In this document: piece after piece, positions 50,920 through 59,552 of the stretch
How the letters are laid out: each line of letters begins with the position of its first letter
How positions within the stretch are numbered: the stretch's first letter is position 1
Source of the DNA: Lysinibacillus sphaericus OT4b.31
GTDB taxonomy: Bacteria > Bacillota > Bacilli > Bacillales_A > Planococcaceae
Assembly (NCBI RefSeq): GCF_000392615.1
Contig: NZ_KB933407.1
Coordinates: 20,866 to 84,865 of the forward strand
Direction: 5' to 3'
Length of the DNA: 64,000 nt
Made by a program: the position numbers and the translations under genes
The notes under the pieces: generated by a model
Database searches by the model: none
What the model was told of the DNA's origin: nothing
The model's input: the letters and a program-made list of their open reading frames with translations, nothing else

Positions 50920-51357
50920 ATGACTAGAATCGTCTCGTTTATTCTATTATTTTTATCTGCGTACACATTATCTGTTCAAGCGGTAGATTGGGCTTATCCT
51001 TTTGTGGTTTGGAATGGCAATGTTTATGAAGTGAAAGAAGAAAAGGTAGTAGAGAGTCAAATTGGCAAGAATATTGGCGCAGTAAAAACAAGACCCAATG
51101 ATATGACTGGAGATTACTACGGAGATGCTTCAAATGCGTATTCTAAAGGAACGAAGTATTTTGCAATAAATGATATATCTACTGATACTGCAATTGCGGT
51201 CGAAGTGGGAGACAAGCAGTGGCAAAAAGCTGTATACGTTCACGAGGCACCTTTTCATTGGATGGATATATTCACAAAAATTCTACCTATTGCTATTCTA
51301 ATATCAATTGTCCTTATCATGGTATTACGCTTTAAAAAAAGAAAAAAAACTACATGA
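50920..51357 (+). CDS. exported protein with C-terminal membrane anchor
   Basis: 145 aa. Signal peptide (IVSFILLFLSAYTLSVQA), a ~95-residue outside domain (VVWNGNVYEVKEEKV, KTRPNDMTGDYYGDASNAY) and a C-terminal span followed by KKRKKTT. AGGGGGAGA precedes the ATG. Monocistronic. Family not identified; tethered on the outer membrane face. Confidence 0.75.
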   Translation: MTRIVSFILLFLSAYTLSVQAVDWAYPFVVWNGNVYEVKEEKVVESQIGKNIGAVKTRPNDMTGDYYGDASNAYSKGTKYFAINDISTDTAIAVEVGDKQWQKAVYVHEAPFHWMDIFTKILPIAILISIVLIMVLRFKKRKKTT

Positions 51358-51404
51358 ATTCATTTCATAAATAGTTTTTCTATAAAGAAACACGAACATT
51401 TTTG

Positions 51405-51525
51405 GTAGGAGGCGTAAGGCGGCTACTCCAGCGGGAAAAGTAAGCGAACCGTGACCCTGGACTGAGCGTAACGAAGGAAGCGGATCGGTGCTTGCCTGCG
51501 GAAAGCGTCCGCCTGTAGCGGAATA
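51405..51525. repeat. dispersed GC-rich repeat element
   Basis: Begins GGTAGGAGGCGTAAGGCGGC and includes CTCCAGCGGGAAAAG and GCGGAAAGCGTCCGCCTG, a repeat type common between genes of Bacillaceae. Strong local pairing (GCGGAC/GTCCGC). The rest of the 51358-51913 gap has no gene that I can see. Confidence 0.6.
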
Positions 51526-51913
51526 TACCTATATGATAGGAACAATTCCTTTATTTTTCTTAATTAATATTCGCCTTGATTGATATGAAAGTGAATGATG
51601 AAATTGATTCAAATATATACTTAATAACAGGGTGCGTTGATCTAAAAGGATTAGCGCTTTTTTATTGAACTTCTAGTACTAGGAAGCACAGTAGATAAAT
51701 TATAGTGTCTCATTATCATCAAACGGTTTTTTTCATGCGATAAGCATTTTTAATTTTATGGAACTTTACTCCATTTCATTCGTATTACAGTAAAACGCAG
51801 AGGAGAAAAGTAGTATTTATGTAGTAAACGATATTTTAAGCTTCTAACAAGAACGATGCTTCACGACACGATCAAAATAGTTTTAGAGTAAAACATATCA
51901 AGGGGGGAAGAAT

Positions 51914-52807
51914 ATGACACTTGTGATTATCCAATTAGTTGTTATCCAAGTAGTTTTACCTGCCGCATTCATTATTTCTTTATGGAAAGGGTCTTTCCAT
52001 AGTAAGATTCAATGGATAGTACAGGCGATGTTTACTGTCTTCTATACATCCTGGATATTTTTTTCAGGGCCATGGAATTGGTTTAGTTATTACTGGCGAT
52101 TCATATGGCTGATGTTATTGTTACTAGCGGTCTATAAATCTTGGAAAAAAGTAAAATCCTTTCCGATGCATACTAAATTCAACCGTAGTCAGAAATGGTC
52201 GCTTGCTATCAATGGGGGGCTATTACTTATTTTTGGATTTTATAATGTTTTATTATTCAGCGGATATACAACTCAACATCAGGCGATAGAACTCGACTTT
52301 CCGTTGAAAAACGGGACATATTACGTTGGTCAGGGTGGGAATCATGTGCAAATTAATTATCATAATGCTTATCCTGCACAACAGTACGCGCTGGATATTA
52401 CTAAACTAAATAAAGTAGGAGTGCGGGCAGCTGGTATTTACCCGAAAGAACTTGATAAATACGTCATATACGGAGATGAATTGACGAGTCCTTGTACCGG
52501 TGAGGTGCTAGAAGTTCGTAATCATCTGCCTGATTTAACACCGCCCAACGCAGATTCTGAAAATGCAGAAGGAAATTATGTCAAACTTAACTGTGAGGAT
52601 GTAAATGTCTATATTGCACATTTGCAAAAAGACAGTGTTGTTGTTGAAGAAGGAGATGTTTTACAAAAAGGACAACAAATTGGATTAGTCGGGAATTCAG
52701 GTAATACCTCAGAACCGCACTTGCACATTCATGCGGAAAAAGACGGAGTAGGTGTGCCAATGCGCTTCAATGGAAGATTTCTCGTAAGAAACAGCTTGAT
52801 TTGGTAA
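51914..52807 (+). CDS. membrane protein with degenerate M23 (LytM) peptidase domain
   Basis: 297 aa. Four spans in residues 1-~115, then an extracellular M23 domain (~140-295) with SPCTGEVLEV, GNYVKLN, IAHLQKDSV, GLVGNSGNTSEPHLHIHAEKDG. The HxH zinc motif (HLHIH) is present, but the first ligand motif HxxxD reads QYALD, i.e. Gln for His. AGGGGGGAAG precedes the ATG. It may be a non-catalytic M23-like protein or use an alternative ligand, perhaps as a wall-sensing or hydrolase-regulating factor. Confidence 0.85.
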   Translation: MTLVIIQLVVIQVVLPAAFIISLWKGSFHSKIQWIVQAMFTVFYTSWIFFSGPWNWFSYYWRFIWLMLLLLAVYKSWKKVKSFPMHTKFNRSQKWSLAINGGLLLIFGFYNVLLFSGYTTQHQAIELDFPLKNGTYYVGQGGNHVQINYHNAYPAQQYALDITKLNKVGVRAAGIYPKELDKYVIYGDELTSPCTGEVLEVRNHLPDLTPPNADSENAEGNYVKLNCEDVNVYIAHLQKDSVVVEEGDVLQKGQQIGLVGNSGNTSEPHLHIHAEKDGVGVPMRFNGRFLVRNSLIW

Positions 52808-52886
52808 GTAGAAGTTACTATAAGTTGTTGCTGCTACAGAACAACCAGCTACAGGCAATTAAAATGGAGTGAAGAGGGTAATCGAT

Positions 52887-53081
52887 TTGGAAACGTTTAT
52901 CGCACTAGGCTTTTTTCTAAATCCTATATTTGCAATTGTTTTTTGCGTTAATTTAGTTAGTATCATTCGGAAATTATCTAAAGATAGTGGTGCAAAAATG
53001 AATAGAAATGCAGTGTGGTTAACTATCTCATTCACTTATATTGTAACAATTCTGACTTGGATATGGAGTATATCCTATTAA
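52887..53081 (+). CDS. small membrane protein (64 aa)
   Basis: TTG 52887 has GAAGAGGGT 7 bases upstream; GTG 52869 is the alternative. Two spans (FIALGFFLNPIFAIVFCVNLV and VWLTISFTYIVTILTWIW) with a basic loop. Follows the M23-like gene by ~80 bp. Not recognised. Confidence 0.6.
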   Translation: METFIALGFFLNPIFAIVFCVNLVSIIRKLSKDSGAKMNRNAVWLTISFTYIVTILTWIWSISY

Positions 53082-54099
53082 TTGATTGGGCCTGGAATAG
53101 TCAAAGTGAAATAGCGCTTATTCTACGCCTCTGTAGAGTCAGCTCTGTTTTTACCGAAGACTATAATTATGTCCAAAATTAAATTAAGGGACACTACTAA
53201 CTGAGAAGAACAAAGTATTTTAGGTGAAGGATCATTTGTGGCTATTAGTTTTTATAGGCTGTCTATTTTTCTTGTTTTGCACGTAAAGTTAAACAGCACA
53301 ATCAGTGGCGAGGAACTTTGTGCTTGTCGTCAATTGACATGTTGTATCTGTTCTAACGTTTATGGGCTTTTATTTCGAGTAAAATACGCAGAGTCAACGA
53401 TTGCAAGTTCGCATGAGCTGGAATTGGCCCGTTTTTTTTGTGAATGCTCGTAGTTATTGCCGAGAAATCGATTGTAGGGGCACAGCGAATTATATGGCAA
53501 TTGGTGCATTATTTGCATGAATAATTTTAATTAGGGTATTTTTAGCGAGAACTTTACAGTACAAATGACTGTGATATTTACCATTAAACTCGTGGTAGTT
53601 GTGAGTGGTCATGCGGAATGGGTACAGTACTTTACATGAGTGTTCAAGGAAAAAAAGTGAAGACTACAGACGTCACCTATAATTTTAATGCATCGTTATT
53701 ATAGCATAATTTTATTATTTGTTTTTAGAAATACACATGTTATTGTTTGATTATTTCTCGGGAAATATCAGCTGGATAATGGCTGTAATGACGGTGGTTC
53801 TCGCGCTTTAATTGGCGTTATGACGATTAGGCATTCAGTACGTCTCAATAGTTATAGTAATGATGAATTTATGCAATATCCTAATATTCTAACTTCTTGG
53901 AGTGATTGACATAAATGCTTACTTGGTTGCCTATTTCGCTTGTTGGCATAACCCTTTAAGAATCAGTGAGGATGGGGAAAACAATCCCCACTGATTGAAG
54001 TTTCACTTTACTTTCAGTGTCATTCGTTTCATTTTGGAAAAAAGGCGGTATCAGAGAACGTGTGAGCGTTATAATAGAAGCACAGGGAGGGAAAACTGA
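53082..54099. other. ~1-kb gap of decayed sequence
   Basis: No intact gene. Short hydrophobic frames (WLLVFIGCLFFLFC near 53240; GNISWIMAVMTVVLAL near 53765) end in stops and look like remnants of small membrane proteins. A 3' fragment of the 154-bp repeat lies at 53961-54011. Confidence 0.4.
53961..54011. repeat. 3' fragment of the ~154-bp repeat (copy 4)
   Basis: GAATCAGTGAGGATGGGG with CCCCACTGATTGAAGTTTCAC, the terminal hairpin and tail of the element seen at 535-687 and 1660-1969. The 5' two thirds are absent. Confidence 0.75.
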
Positions 54100-54828
54100 A
54101 TGTATTTAAAATCATGTAAGGTGTTGCAGGACGACATTGATGATAAACACGTTTATCCGTTTAATATACCGAGTTTGCAGGAACTAAAAGAGCTAGAGTT
54201 TCCAACAAATGTGACGTTCTTTGTTGGGGAAAATGGCTCTGGTAAATCCACCTTATTGGAGGCCATTGCAGATCGCTGCGATTTTAATACAGCAGGTGGT
54301 GGACGACAGAATATGTATGATGTACATAAGGCAGAATCGGCCCTTGGGGAACACATTCGTTTATCTTGGTGGCCAAAAGTTTCAAACGGCTTTTTTCTAA
54401 GAGCGGAGACGTTTTATCAATTTGCTAGCCATATTGACTTGTTAGAACACCCAAATAAGTATGCTGCTTACGGCGGCAAGTCTTTACACCATCAGTCACA
54501 TGGTGAGTCGTTTTTATCGTTGTTTATGAACCGTTTCAGAGATAAGTCGATTTATTTACTGGATGAGCCGGAAGCGGCATTGTCACCGACACGGCAGCTG
54601 AGCCTACTTAAAATTATGAAGGATCTAGAACATGAGGCACAGTTTATTATCGCCACACATTCACCGATCTTATTAGGCTATCCGAATGCGACAATTTATA
54701 GTTTTGATGAAGGAGAAATTGAATCGATTCGCTACGAAGACACCATACACTATGTTGTCACGAAACGATTTTTAAATGCACCAGAAACTATTTTTGCTGA
54801 GTTATTTGATGAGGAGAGGGAATCATGA
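54100..54828 (+). CDS. AAA-type ATPase (ABC/SMC-like, stand-alone)
   Basis: 242 aa. Walker A FVGENGSGKSTLLEAIA near residue 41, a signature-like HHQSHGESFLSLF, Walker B SIYLLDEPEAALS and H-loop ATHSPILLGYP. There is no coiled-coil insertion or permease. It overlaps the acetyltransferase gene by 4 bp. Small AAA_21-type ATPases of this kind are common beside unrelated genes; role unknown. Confidence 0.88.
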   Translation: MYLKSCKVLQDDIDDKHVYPFNIPSLQELKELEFPTNVTFFVGENGSGKSTLLEAIADRCDFNTAGGGRQNMYDVHKAESALGEHIRLSWWPKVSNGFFLRAETFYQFASHIDLLEHPNKYAAYGGKSLHHQSHGESFLSLFMNRFRDKSIYLLDEPEAALSPTRQLSLLKIMKDLEHEAQFIIATHSPILLGYPNATIYSFDEGEIESIRYEDTIHYVVTKRFLNAPETIFAELFDEERES

Positions 54829-56048
54829 ATCAACGTAAAGGCTTAGTCATGAGAGAAATTCGTCTAGATGAAATGGCACAGTCGATTGATTTGCTAAATT
54901 ATGTGTTTCAAATGTCAATGTCTATCAATAAGGATCGTCGGTTTGTGAATGCGAAAAGCAAGCAGTTTGACGTAGGGCATGCAATTGGTTGGTTTGATGG
55001 CACACAGCTAGTGTCCCAAATATTAAATCTACCATTTCAAGTTAATGTTCATGGCAAGCTATATGAAATGGGCGGCATTACAGCAGTTGGGACGTATCCA
55101 GAGTATTCGGGGCATGGCTTAATGGAAAGTCTCATTATGGAATGCCTACAGCGAATGCGTGATGAAGAACGATATATATCCTATTTATTTCCATATTCTA
55201 TTCCGTATTATCGGAAAAAGGGTTGGGAAATTATGAGTGATATCGTGGAATTTCAAGTCAAGGATACACAGCTTCCACATTATCCAGGGTTAAACGGTAA
55301 AATCCGTCGTGTCGATCCAAAACATGAGGATGTCGTAACGATTTATGCCCGCTATGCGAAAAAAACACATGGTGTGATGGTACGTAATAGTATTGCATGG
55401 AATGAAAAATTCCAAGAGGATTTTTGGGAGGAAAAGTTCATTGATAGTGATGTGAAACTGCAGGCTGCTGTCTATTACGATGAAGAAGATGATCCACAAG
55501 GGTATCTGTTTTACCGCATCATGGAAGAAAATTATTATATAGATGAAATTGTTTATTTACAGGAAGAGGCACGAAAAGGGTTATGGAATTTTGTGTCTGC
55601 CCACAGCTCCATGGTTTACAATGTTTACGGCAAAACGACGGGGAACGAAGCAGTCGCATTTTTACTAGAGGATAGCGAAATTATTCAAAAAGTATCGCCG
55701 TATTTTATGGCGCGTATTGTAGATGTGAAGGAATTTTTACTGCGTTACCCATTTATAGGTAACAACTTTCAGCTTCGCTTAGCAGTTAGTGATCGTATTG
55801 TAGCTTGGAACAATGGCACGTTTATTGTAACGGTACAGGATGGTGAAGTATCGGTCGAAAAGTTGAGTGAGCTATTGTCCGAAAACGCGATTCAACTCAC
55901 GGTGCAAACGCTAGCGACGATGCTATTAGGTTATAAGCGACCATATTATTTGGAGAAAATCGAACGTTTACACGGCAATGCGGTCGACATTGCCTTACTC
56001 GAGGCGGTGCTACCTGTAGGGATTCCAACGTTTATCGATTATTTTTAA
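54825..56048 (+). CDS. Eis-family GNAT acetyltransferase
   Basis: 407 aa. Two GNAT folds (first with GGITAVGTYPEYSGHGLMESLI acetyl-CoA loop) and a C-terminal SCP2-like domain (~300-405), the Eis architecture. The Eis signature RRKG-like PYYRKKGWE and terminal carboxylate region are present. Eis proteins acetylate amines including aminoglycosides. ATG 54825 overlaps the ATPase stop, with GAGGAGAGGG upstream. Confidence 0.9.
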   Translation: MNQRKGLVMREIRLDEMAQSIDLLNYVFQMSMSINKDRRFVNAKSKQFDVGHAIGWFDGTQLVSQILNLPFQVNVHGKLYEMGGITAVGTYPEYSGHGLMESLIMECLQRMRDEERYISYLFPYSIPYYRKKGWEIMSDIVEFQVKDTQLPHYPGLNGKIRRVDPKHEDVVTIYARYAKKTHGVMVRNSIAWNEKFQEDFWEEKFIDSDVKLQAAVYYDEEDDPQGYLFYRIMEENYYIDEIVYLQEEARKGLWNFVSAHSSMVYNVYGKTTGNEAVAFLLEDSEIIQKVSPYFMARIVDVKEFLLRYPFIGNNFQLRLAVSDRIVAWNNGTFIVTVQDGEVSVEKLSELLSENAIQLTVQTLATMLLGYKRPYYLEKIERLHGNAVDIALLEAVLPVGIPTFIDYF

Positions 56049-56067
56049 TGCGTTTCACATGAAAGAA

Positions 56068-56107
56068 GGAATTTGCACAAGAAAGCTCCTGTGTAGATTC
56101 CTTTTTA
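56068..56107 (+). terminator. rho-independent terminator
   Basis: AAGGAAT...ATTCCTTTTT with inner TGCACA/TGTGTA pairing, just after the Eis gene. Confidence 0.7.
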
Positions 56108-56176
56108 GTTGCCACAAAATAGGTGCGTCACTTGCCCTTCATTATGGCATAATTAGTGAATGGGGGGATTGATTGT

Positions 56177-56491
56177 ATGCCAAAATGTATTGAATGTAAG
56201 AAAAAATGGACATGGAAGCAGTCGATGCGGTCGATTGTGACATTTTCGCGCTTTATCGGATGCCCACACTGTGGGAAAAAGCAAATGCTAACATCCATGA
56301 CGGGTATTTCCATTTTACTGTTGGTGTTTGTGCCGTATATCACAATGCCATATGTGATTGATGATAAAGTGAAAGGTTCTGCAGTAGCAATAGGGGTAGC
56401 TATTTACTTATTTACTTTACTCATGATGATGCCGCTTTTAATGGATTTACGAGAAGTACCAAAGCATTTGCAAAAATACGCACAAAAATGA
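56177..56491 (+). CDS. CxxC-x21-CxxC zinc-ribbon membrane protein (TIGR04104-like)
   Basis: 104 aa from ATG 56177 (GGGGGGA 8 bases upstream). Cysteines C4/C7 and C29/C32 form a zinc ribbon (KCIECKKKW, CPHCGKKQ), followed by two spans (ISILLLVFVPYITMPYV and AVAIGVAIYLFTLLMM). The same module ends the anti-sigma-like protein at 25851. Monocistronic. Confidence 0.8.
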   Translation: MPKCIECKKKWTWKQSMRSIVTFSRFIGCPHCGKKQMLTSMTGISILLLVFVPYITMPYVIDDKVKGSAVAIGVAIYLFTLLMMMPLLMDLREVPKHLQKYAQK

Positions 56492-56499
56492 TACATATA

Positions 56500-56935
56500 A
56501 ATGCTTTCACTAAAAGGCTCCCCATATACATAACTTTCTTTCAGCTGTAGTATTTGGTTGGCAATCTGCCGCCAAGCTTTCAGGGGAAAATAGTGTTGAT
56601 CGACAGAGCCAGCTCGAAAGTCAACTTTCCTATCGGTGCGCTCATTTTTTCTTTTTTGATAAGGAATGGTCTCTTCCTCTATAAAGATTTGCTCAATTGT
56701 ATTGACAAAATAGCCCTTCCGTCCTTCTCCGCGAATATAGCCCTCCGCAACTAGCTGCTCATAAGCAGTCAAAGTTGTATTTCGACTGACATGCAGAGTA
56801 TCAGCTGTCTTCGGATAGAGGGAAGAGAATCATTGGTTTTCAAGTTACCGTGCTCAATTAACGTCTTGATTTGCTGATAAATTTGTTTATATTTTGCTTC
56901 TTCATCTGTAAAAGGGAAAATAAAGTCATTCAGGA
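56500..56935 (-). pseudogene. PdxR/MocR-type GntR regulator, truncated and frameshifted
   Basis: Minus strand. A wHTH start (DFIFPFTDEEAKYKQIYQQI, SLPSIRR) shifts frame near 56815 (RQ to ADTLHVSRNTTL) and continues TAYEQLVAEGYIRGEGRKGYF and the first aminotransferase residues (DFRAGSVDQHYFPLKAWRQI, YGEP), then ends in foreign sequence near 56510. The ~350-residue aminotransferase domain is gone. The start codon is lost at the junction with tandem array C. Confidence 0.75.
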
Positions 56936-56937
56936 AG

Positions 56938-57090
56938 TGATGGATAGAATAGCGGGAGAGGCGGATAGAATCGCGGGAGTGACGGATAGACTCGCGGGAG
57001 AGGCTGATAGAACTGGCGTAGTGACGGATAGAATAGCGGGAATGACGGATAAACTCGGGGAAGTGGCGGATAGAATCGCGGAAATAGTGG
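56938..57090 (+). repeat. 21-bp tandem repeat array C (~7 units)
   Basis: Seven units of ~21 bp: GTGACGGATAGAA/C core with TCGCGGGA-like variable halves. It abuts the 5' end of the broken PdxR gene, so repeat expansion may have coincided with that gene's loss. Same core and orientation as arrays A, B and D. Confidence 0.85.
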
Positions 57091-57181
57091 TAATATTTGC
57101 AGCCATACCATTTGTCTGGTATTTTCTCAGCAAGGAAGGAATGTACGTTTTTAACGTGGATAGGCTTTAAAAAACCCACTA

Positions 57182-57647
57182 TTGAAAAAAAAGCGGAATT
57201 ATATTGGGCTATTATTACTTATCATTGTCTTATTAGTTGTACCGATTAATAGCATCATCTCCTATTTTGTGGATAGCTCACTATTAGCTTCACATCGTTT
57301 TACGAATCTTGGTTTTTCTGTGATGATGCCGGCGCTTATTTATGCCATTTTTCAAACAGGTTTATCTGAGGAGCTATTTTTTAGAGGCTTTTTAACGAAA
57401 AGATAAATCAGTAAATTTGGTTTTTATAAAGGAAATGTCTTGCAAAGCTTAGCGTTCATGGATGGCTATTGTTTTCTTCGAATCATATAGTAGCTGTTCT
57501 ATTAATCTTCATTGCAACGGCACTTGCAGGTTATTTAATGGGCTGGATCAATGAAAAAAATCAAATGGGTCCATTATTTCAAGTTGGATGATACATAGCA
57601 TCGCGAATATTATGGCTTCTTTCGTGGCCATGTTTCCTGTCTTTTAA
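57182..57647 (+). pseudogene. CPBP-family intramembrane metalloprotease, decayed
   Basis: TTG 57182 reads hydrophobic (YIGLLLLIIVLLVVPINSI) to the protease motif EELFFRGFLTKR, then TAA; the frame continues SKFGFYKGNVLQSLAF, shifts, then gives VHGWLLFSSNHIVAVLLIF and TALAGYLMGWINEKN, shifts again and ends WMIHSIANIMASFVAMF to TAA 57647. Motifs 1 (EExxxR) and 3-like His are still visible. One nonsense and at least two frameshifts. CPBP proteases often act on membrane peptides, including as bacteriocin immunity proteins. Confidence 0.75.
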
Positions 57648-57737
57648 TCGTATAAATCTTCACTGGGTTGTAATAGCAATAGCACGATTTGCTTTTCAGT
57701 GTGTTCCCTTGCATAATAATGTGAGAGGTGTTTACTG

Positions 57738-57947
57738 GTGAATGTCATAGAGAAAACGATAAAAGGATGCTTGATTGTTGGTTTTGTCATGCTAGCCGGA
57801 CGTCTAGTAACAGCAATCTGCACGTACTATGGACTTGATTTTCCGACATTTTTTACAGACTATCATGTCGTATCCCTCGTCATACTAGCAATAGGGATTA
57901 TCGGTAGTGAGATAATAAATGTTCGAAAAAGGAAAGGACGAACGTAA
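57738..57947 (+). CDS. small membrane protein (69 aa)
   Basis: GTG 57738 with AGAGGTG 7 bases upstream. Two spans (CLIVGFVMLAGRLVTAI and VVSLVILAIGIIGSEII), with a basic tail. Directly followed (0 bp) by the next gene. It starts a cluster of four tightly packed small genes (57738-58935). Confidence 0.7.
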   Translation: MNVIEKTIKGCLIVGFVMLAGRLVTAICTYYGLDFPTFFTDYHVVSLVILAIGIIGSEIINVRKRKGRT

Positions 57948-58133
57948 ATGACGCAATGGCCAAAGGGTGTAGCAAAGCCAGCAATACGGGCCTTAAATGC
58001 GGCGGGTTATACAGAATTGAAGCAACTTAAACAGGTAGATTTAACTACATTAAAGGATTTACATGGCATGGGACCAAAAGCATTAGCTGCCATTGCAACG
58101 TCACTGAAAGAAAGTAGGAAGTCTAGTGAATAA
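57948..58133 (+). CDS. helix-hairpin-helix protein (61 aa)
   Basis: RNA polymerase alpha-CTD/HhH-like domain alone: AIRALNAAGYTELKQLKQ and DLHGMGPKALAAIATSL. GGAAAGGA precedes the ATG. The glycine-rich hairpin (HGMGPKA) suggests non-specific DNA binding. Cytosolic, overlaps the next gene. Confidence 0.82.
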   Translation: MTQWPKGVAKPAIRALNAAGYTELKQLKQVDLTTLKDLHGMGPKALAAIATSLKESRKSSE

Positions 58134-58293
58134 GCTGACATTGTTTTTACTCGCAATGGTGGTCTATTATATCATTGTTGTTTTTGTGATTAGTAAGTTA
58201 TTTGTCATTCCTCTTATGAAATTTATGGCACTCATTTTTTTTCTTGGGGCAGGCTTTATTTTCACACGGAAAATGCGGAAGAAACTACAGTAG
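58126..58293 (+). CDS. 55-aa membrane protein
   Basis: GTG 58126, GTAGGAAG upstream; overlaps the HhH gene by 8 bp. The product starts MNKLTLFLLAMVVYYIIVV and has a second span (MKFMALIFFLGAGFIF) before a basic tail (TRKMRKKLQ). Its ten-base gap to the next gene, with a ribosome site in the stop (TAGGAGG), shows it is translated in the cluster. Confidence 0.65.
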   Translation: MNKLTLFLLAMVVYYIIVVFVISKLFVIPLMKFMALIFFLGAGFIFTRKMRKKLQ

Positions 58294-58302
58294 GAGGTTT
58301 TT

Positions 58303-58935
58303 ATGAGAATCGTTAAACTAACTTTATTTTATATCGGCATTATTGCTCTGGCGATGGCGTTATCCCTGGCAGGTGTGCGCATGTCAGTGGCACTCGGTTT
58401 TTTTGCAGTAATTGTAACCGCAATGATATACAGACATATACATATTTTATATCGAACGAATAATATGCAACAGGTAGATAAATTTGTGAGAGACCGTCAA
58501 AAGCAGCCATTTTTTGCTCATATTTATGCATTAGCTTATGGGACGAGAGCAGATCAAATTAGGGTACTGGCAGATGTAGCGGGTAAATATAAACAACCAA
58601 CGATTAAATATAATTATTTATTTAATAAAGCACTGCTAGAGGAAAATTTGGAAGCAGCTAAGGAAGCGGCTAAGCATATTGATAAGGACCCGATTAAAAG
58701 TTATGCGGCCTGTTATATTGCTGCACTTGAGGGGCGGACTTCAGATATGCATAGTGATAAGTTAACACAGCCGTGGATGCAGCCAGCGATTGAAGCAGCC
58801 TATGCACATAAGCTAAAGGATAAACAAGAATTTGAACGATTTGCAGGATACTGTACAGACGCCGCACGTGGTGTACAAAAATATGCCTTAATACATACCT
58901 TTGAGCAAATGAAAACGGCCATAGTAAAAAGCTAG
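58303..58935 (+). CDS. membrane protein with helical-repeat cytosolic domain
   Basis: 210 aa. Two N-terminal spans (LTLFYIGIIALAMALSLAGV and VALGFFAVIVTAMI), then ~160 residues of TPR-like helices (YNYLFNKALLEENLEAAKEAA, YAACYIAALEG). TAGGAGG precedes the ATG. Last gene of the small cluster, ending in a shared terminator. Function unknown; TPR region suggests a membrane scaffold. Confidence 0.75.
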   Translation: MRIVKLTLFYIGIIALAMALSLAGVRMSVALGFFAVIVTAMIYRHIHILYRTNNMQQVDKFVRDRQKQPFFAHIYALAYGTRADQIRVLADVAGKYKQPTIKYNYLFNKALLEENLEAAKEAAKHIDKDPIKSYAACYIAALEGRTSDMHSDKLTQPWMQPAIEAAYAHKLKDKQEFERFAGYCTDAARGVQKYALIHTFEQMKTAIVKS

Positions 58936-58970
58936 TGCACATAATGACAGTGCCACTAGCTTTTTGCTTT
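58926..58970. terminator. bidirectional terminator
   Basis: AAAAAGCTAGTG and CACTAGCTTTTT form a 12-bp stem with T runs on both strands, between converging genes. Confidence 0.88.
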
Positions 58971-59459
58971 TTTATCGAGTAAAAGTCCACGAATAATGCC
59001 AGAAATAAAAATAATAAATAACAGGGCAAGGAAAACATAGGCTTGCCATTGGTGCAACAGACGACTTCGCCCAAAAGCGACCATTAAGTCATTCAAGAGT
59101 GAATACGTAAAATATAGCAGAATACTATTTTTAATCAGGCAGAAAGTGAGGATACCATTTTGTCTCTGGGCATGTGAAAGGACGGGCTTATTTTTCCGTT
59201 TCACAGGATAAGCAGCTTTTACTTCTAAATAGTGCAATAGTAAAAACAGCATCAAAGCCACAAATGGTAAGTAAAAGATAGCAATTTTCGGCCCGAATTG
59301 TGCATGGTCACTCGTAAAGCTGTGTAAAATGGGAATGGATGTAGGCAGCTGACGATATTGAATAAGCGTTGCTGTAAGGCCGGCGATAAAAATGGTGGTG
59401 ACAATGAAGGTCAGCTGGTTACAGAAACGTGGTGTAGGTGTTTTTTGATGTTCGTGCAT
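58956..59459 (-). CDS. DUF1648-type membrane protein
   Basis: 167 aa, four spans. After the first span comes QYRQLPTSIPILHSFTSD, close to the LPxxIPxHF motif of DUF1648 (SdpI-like immunity family members share it). The start at 59459 is preceded by GGTGACC only, a weak ribosome site. Converges with the small gene cluster. Function unknown. Confidence 0.75.
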   Translation of the reverse strand: MHEHQKTPTPRFCNQLTFIVTTIFIAGLTATLIQYRQLPTSIPILHSFTSDHAQFGPKIAIFYLPFVALMLFLLLHYLEVKAAYPVKRKNKPVLSHAQRQNGILTFCLIKNSILLYFTYSLLNDLMVAFGRSRLLHQWQAYVFLALLFIIFISGIIRGLLLDKKAKS

Positions 59460-59552
59460 TAGGTCACCTCGGAAATCTCATCTTTTAAAATAGCATTCTG
59501 TTATACTGTAACATAAGATTTACATATTGTGCGTAGCAGGAAGAAGGATTAC

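Noticed and set aside
53238..53453. 71-codon frame in the 53-54 kb gap
   Set aside because: No ribosome site, odd Cys-rich composition and a competing hydrophobic frame; the region appears decayed.
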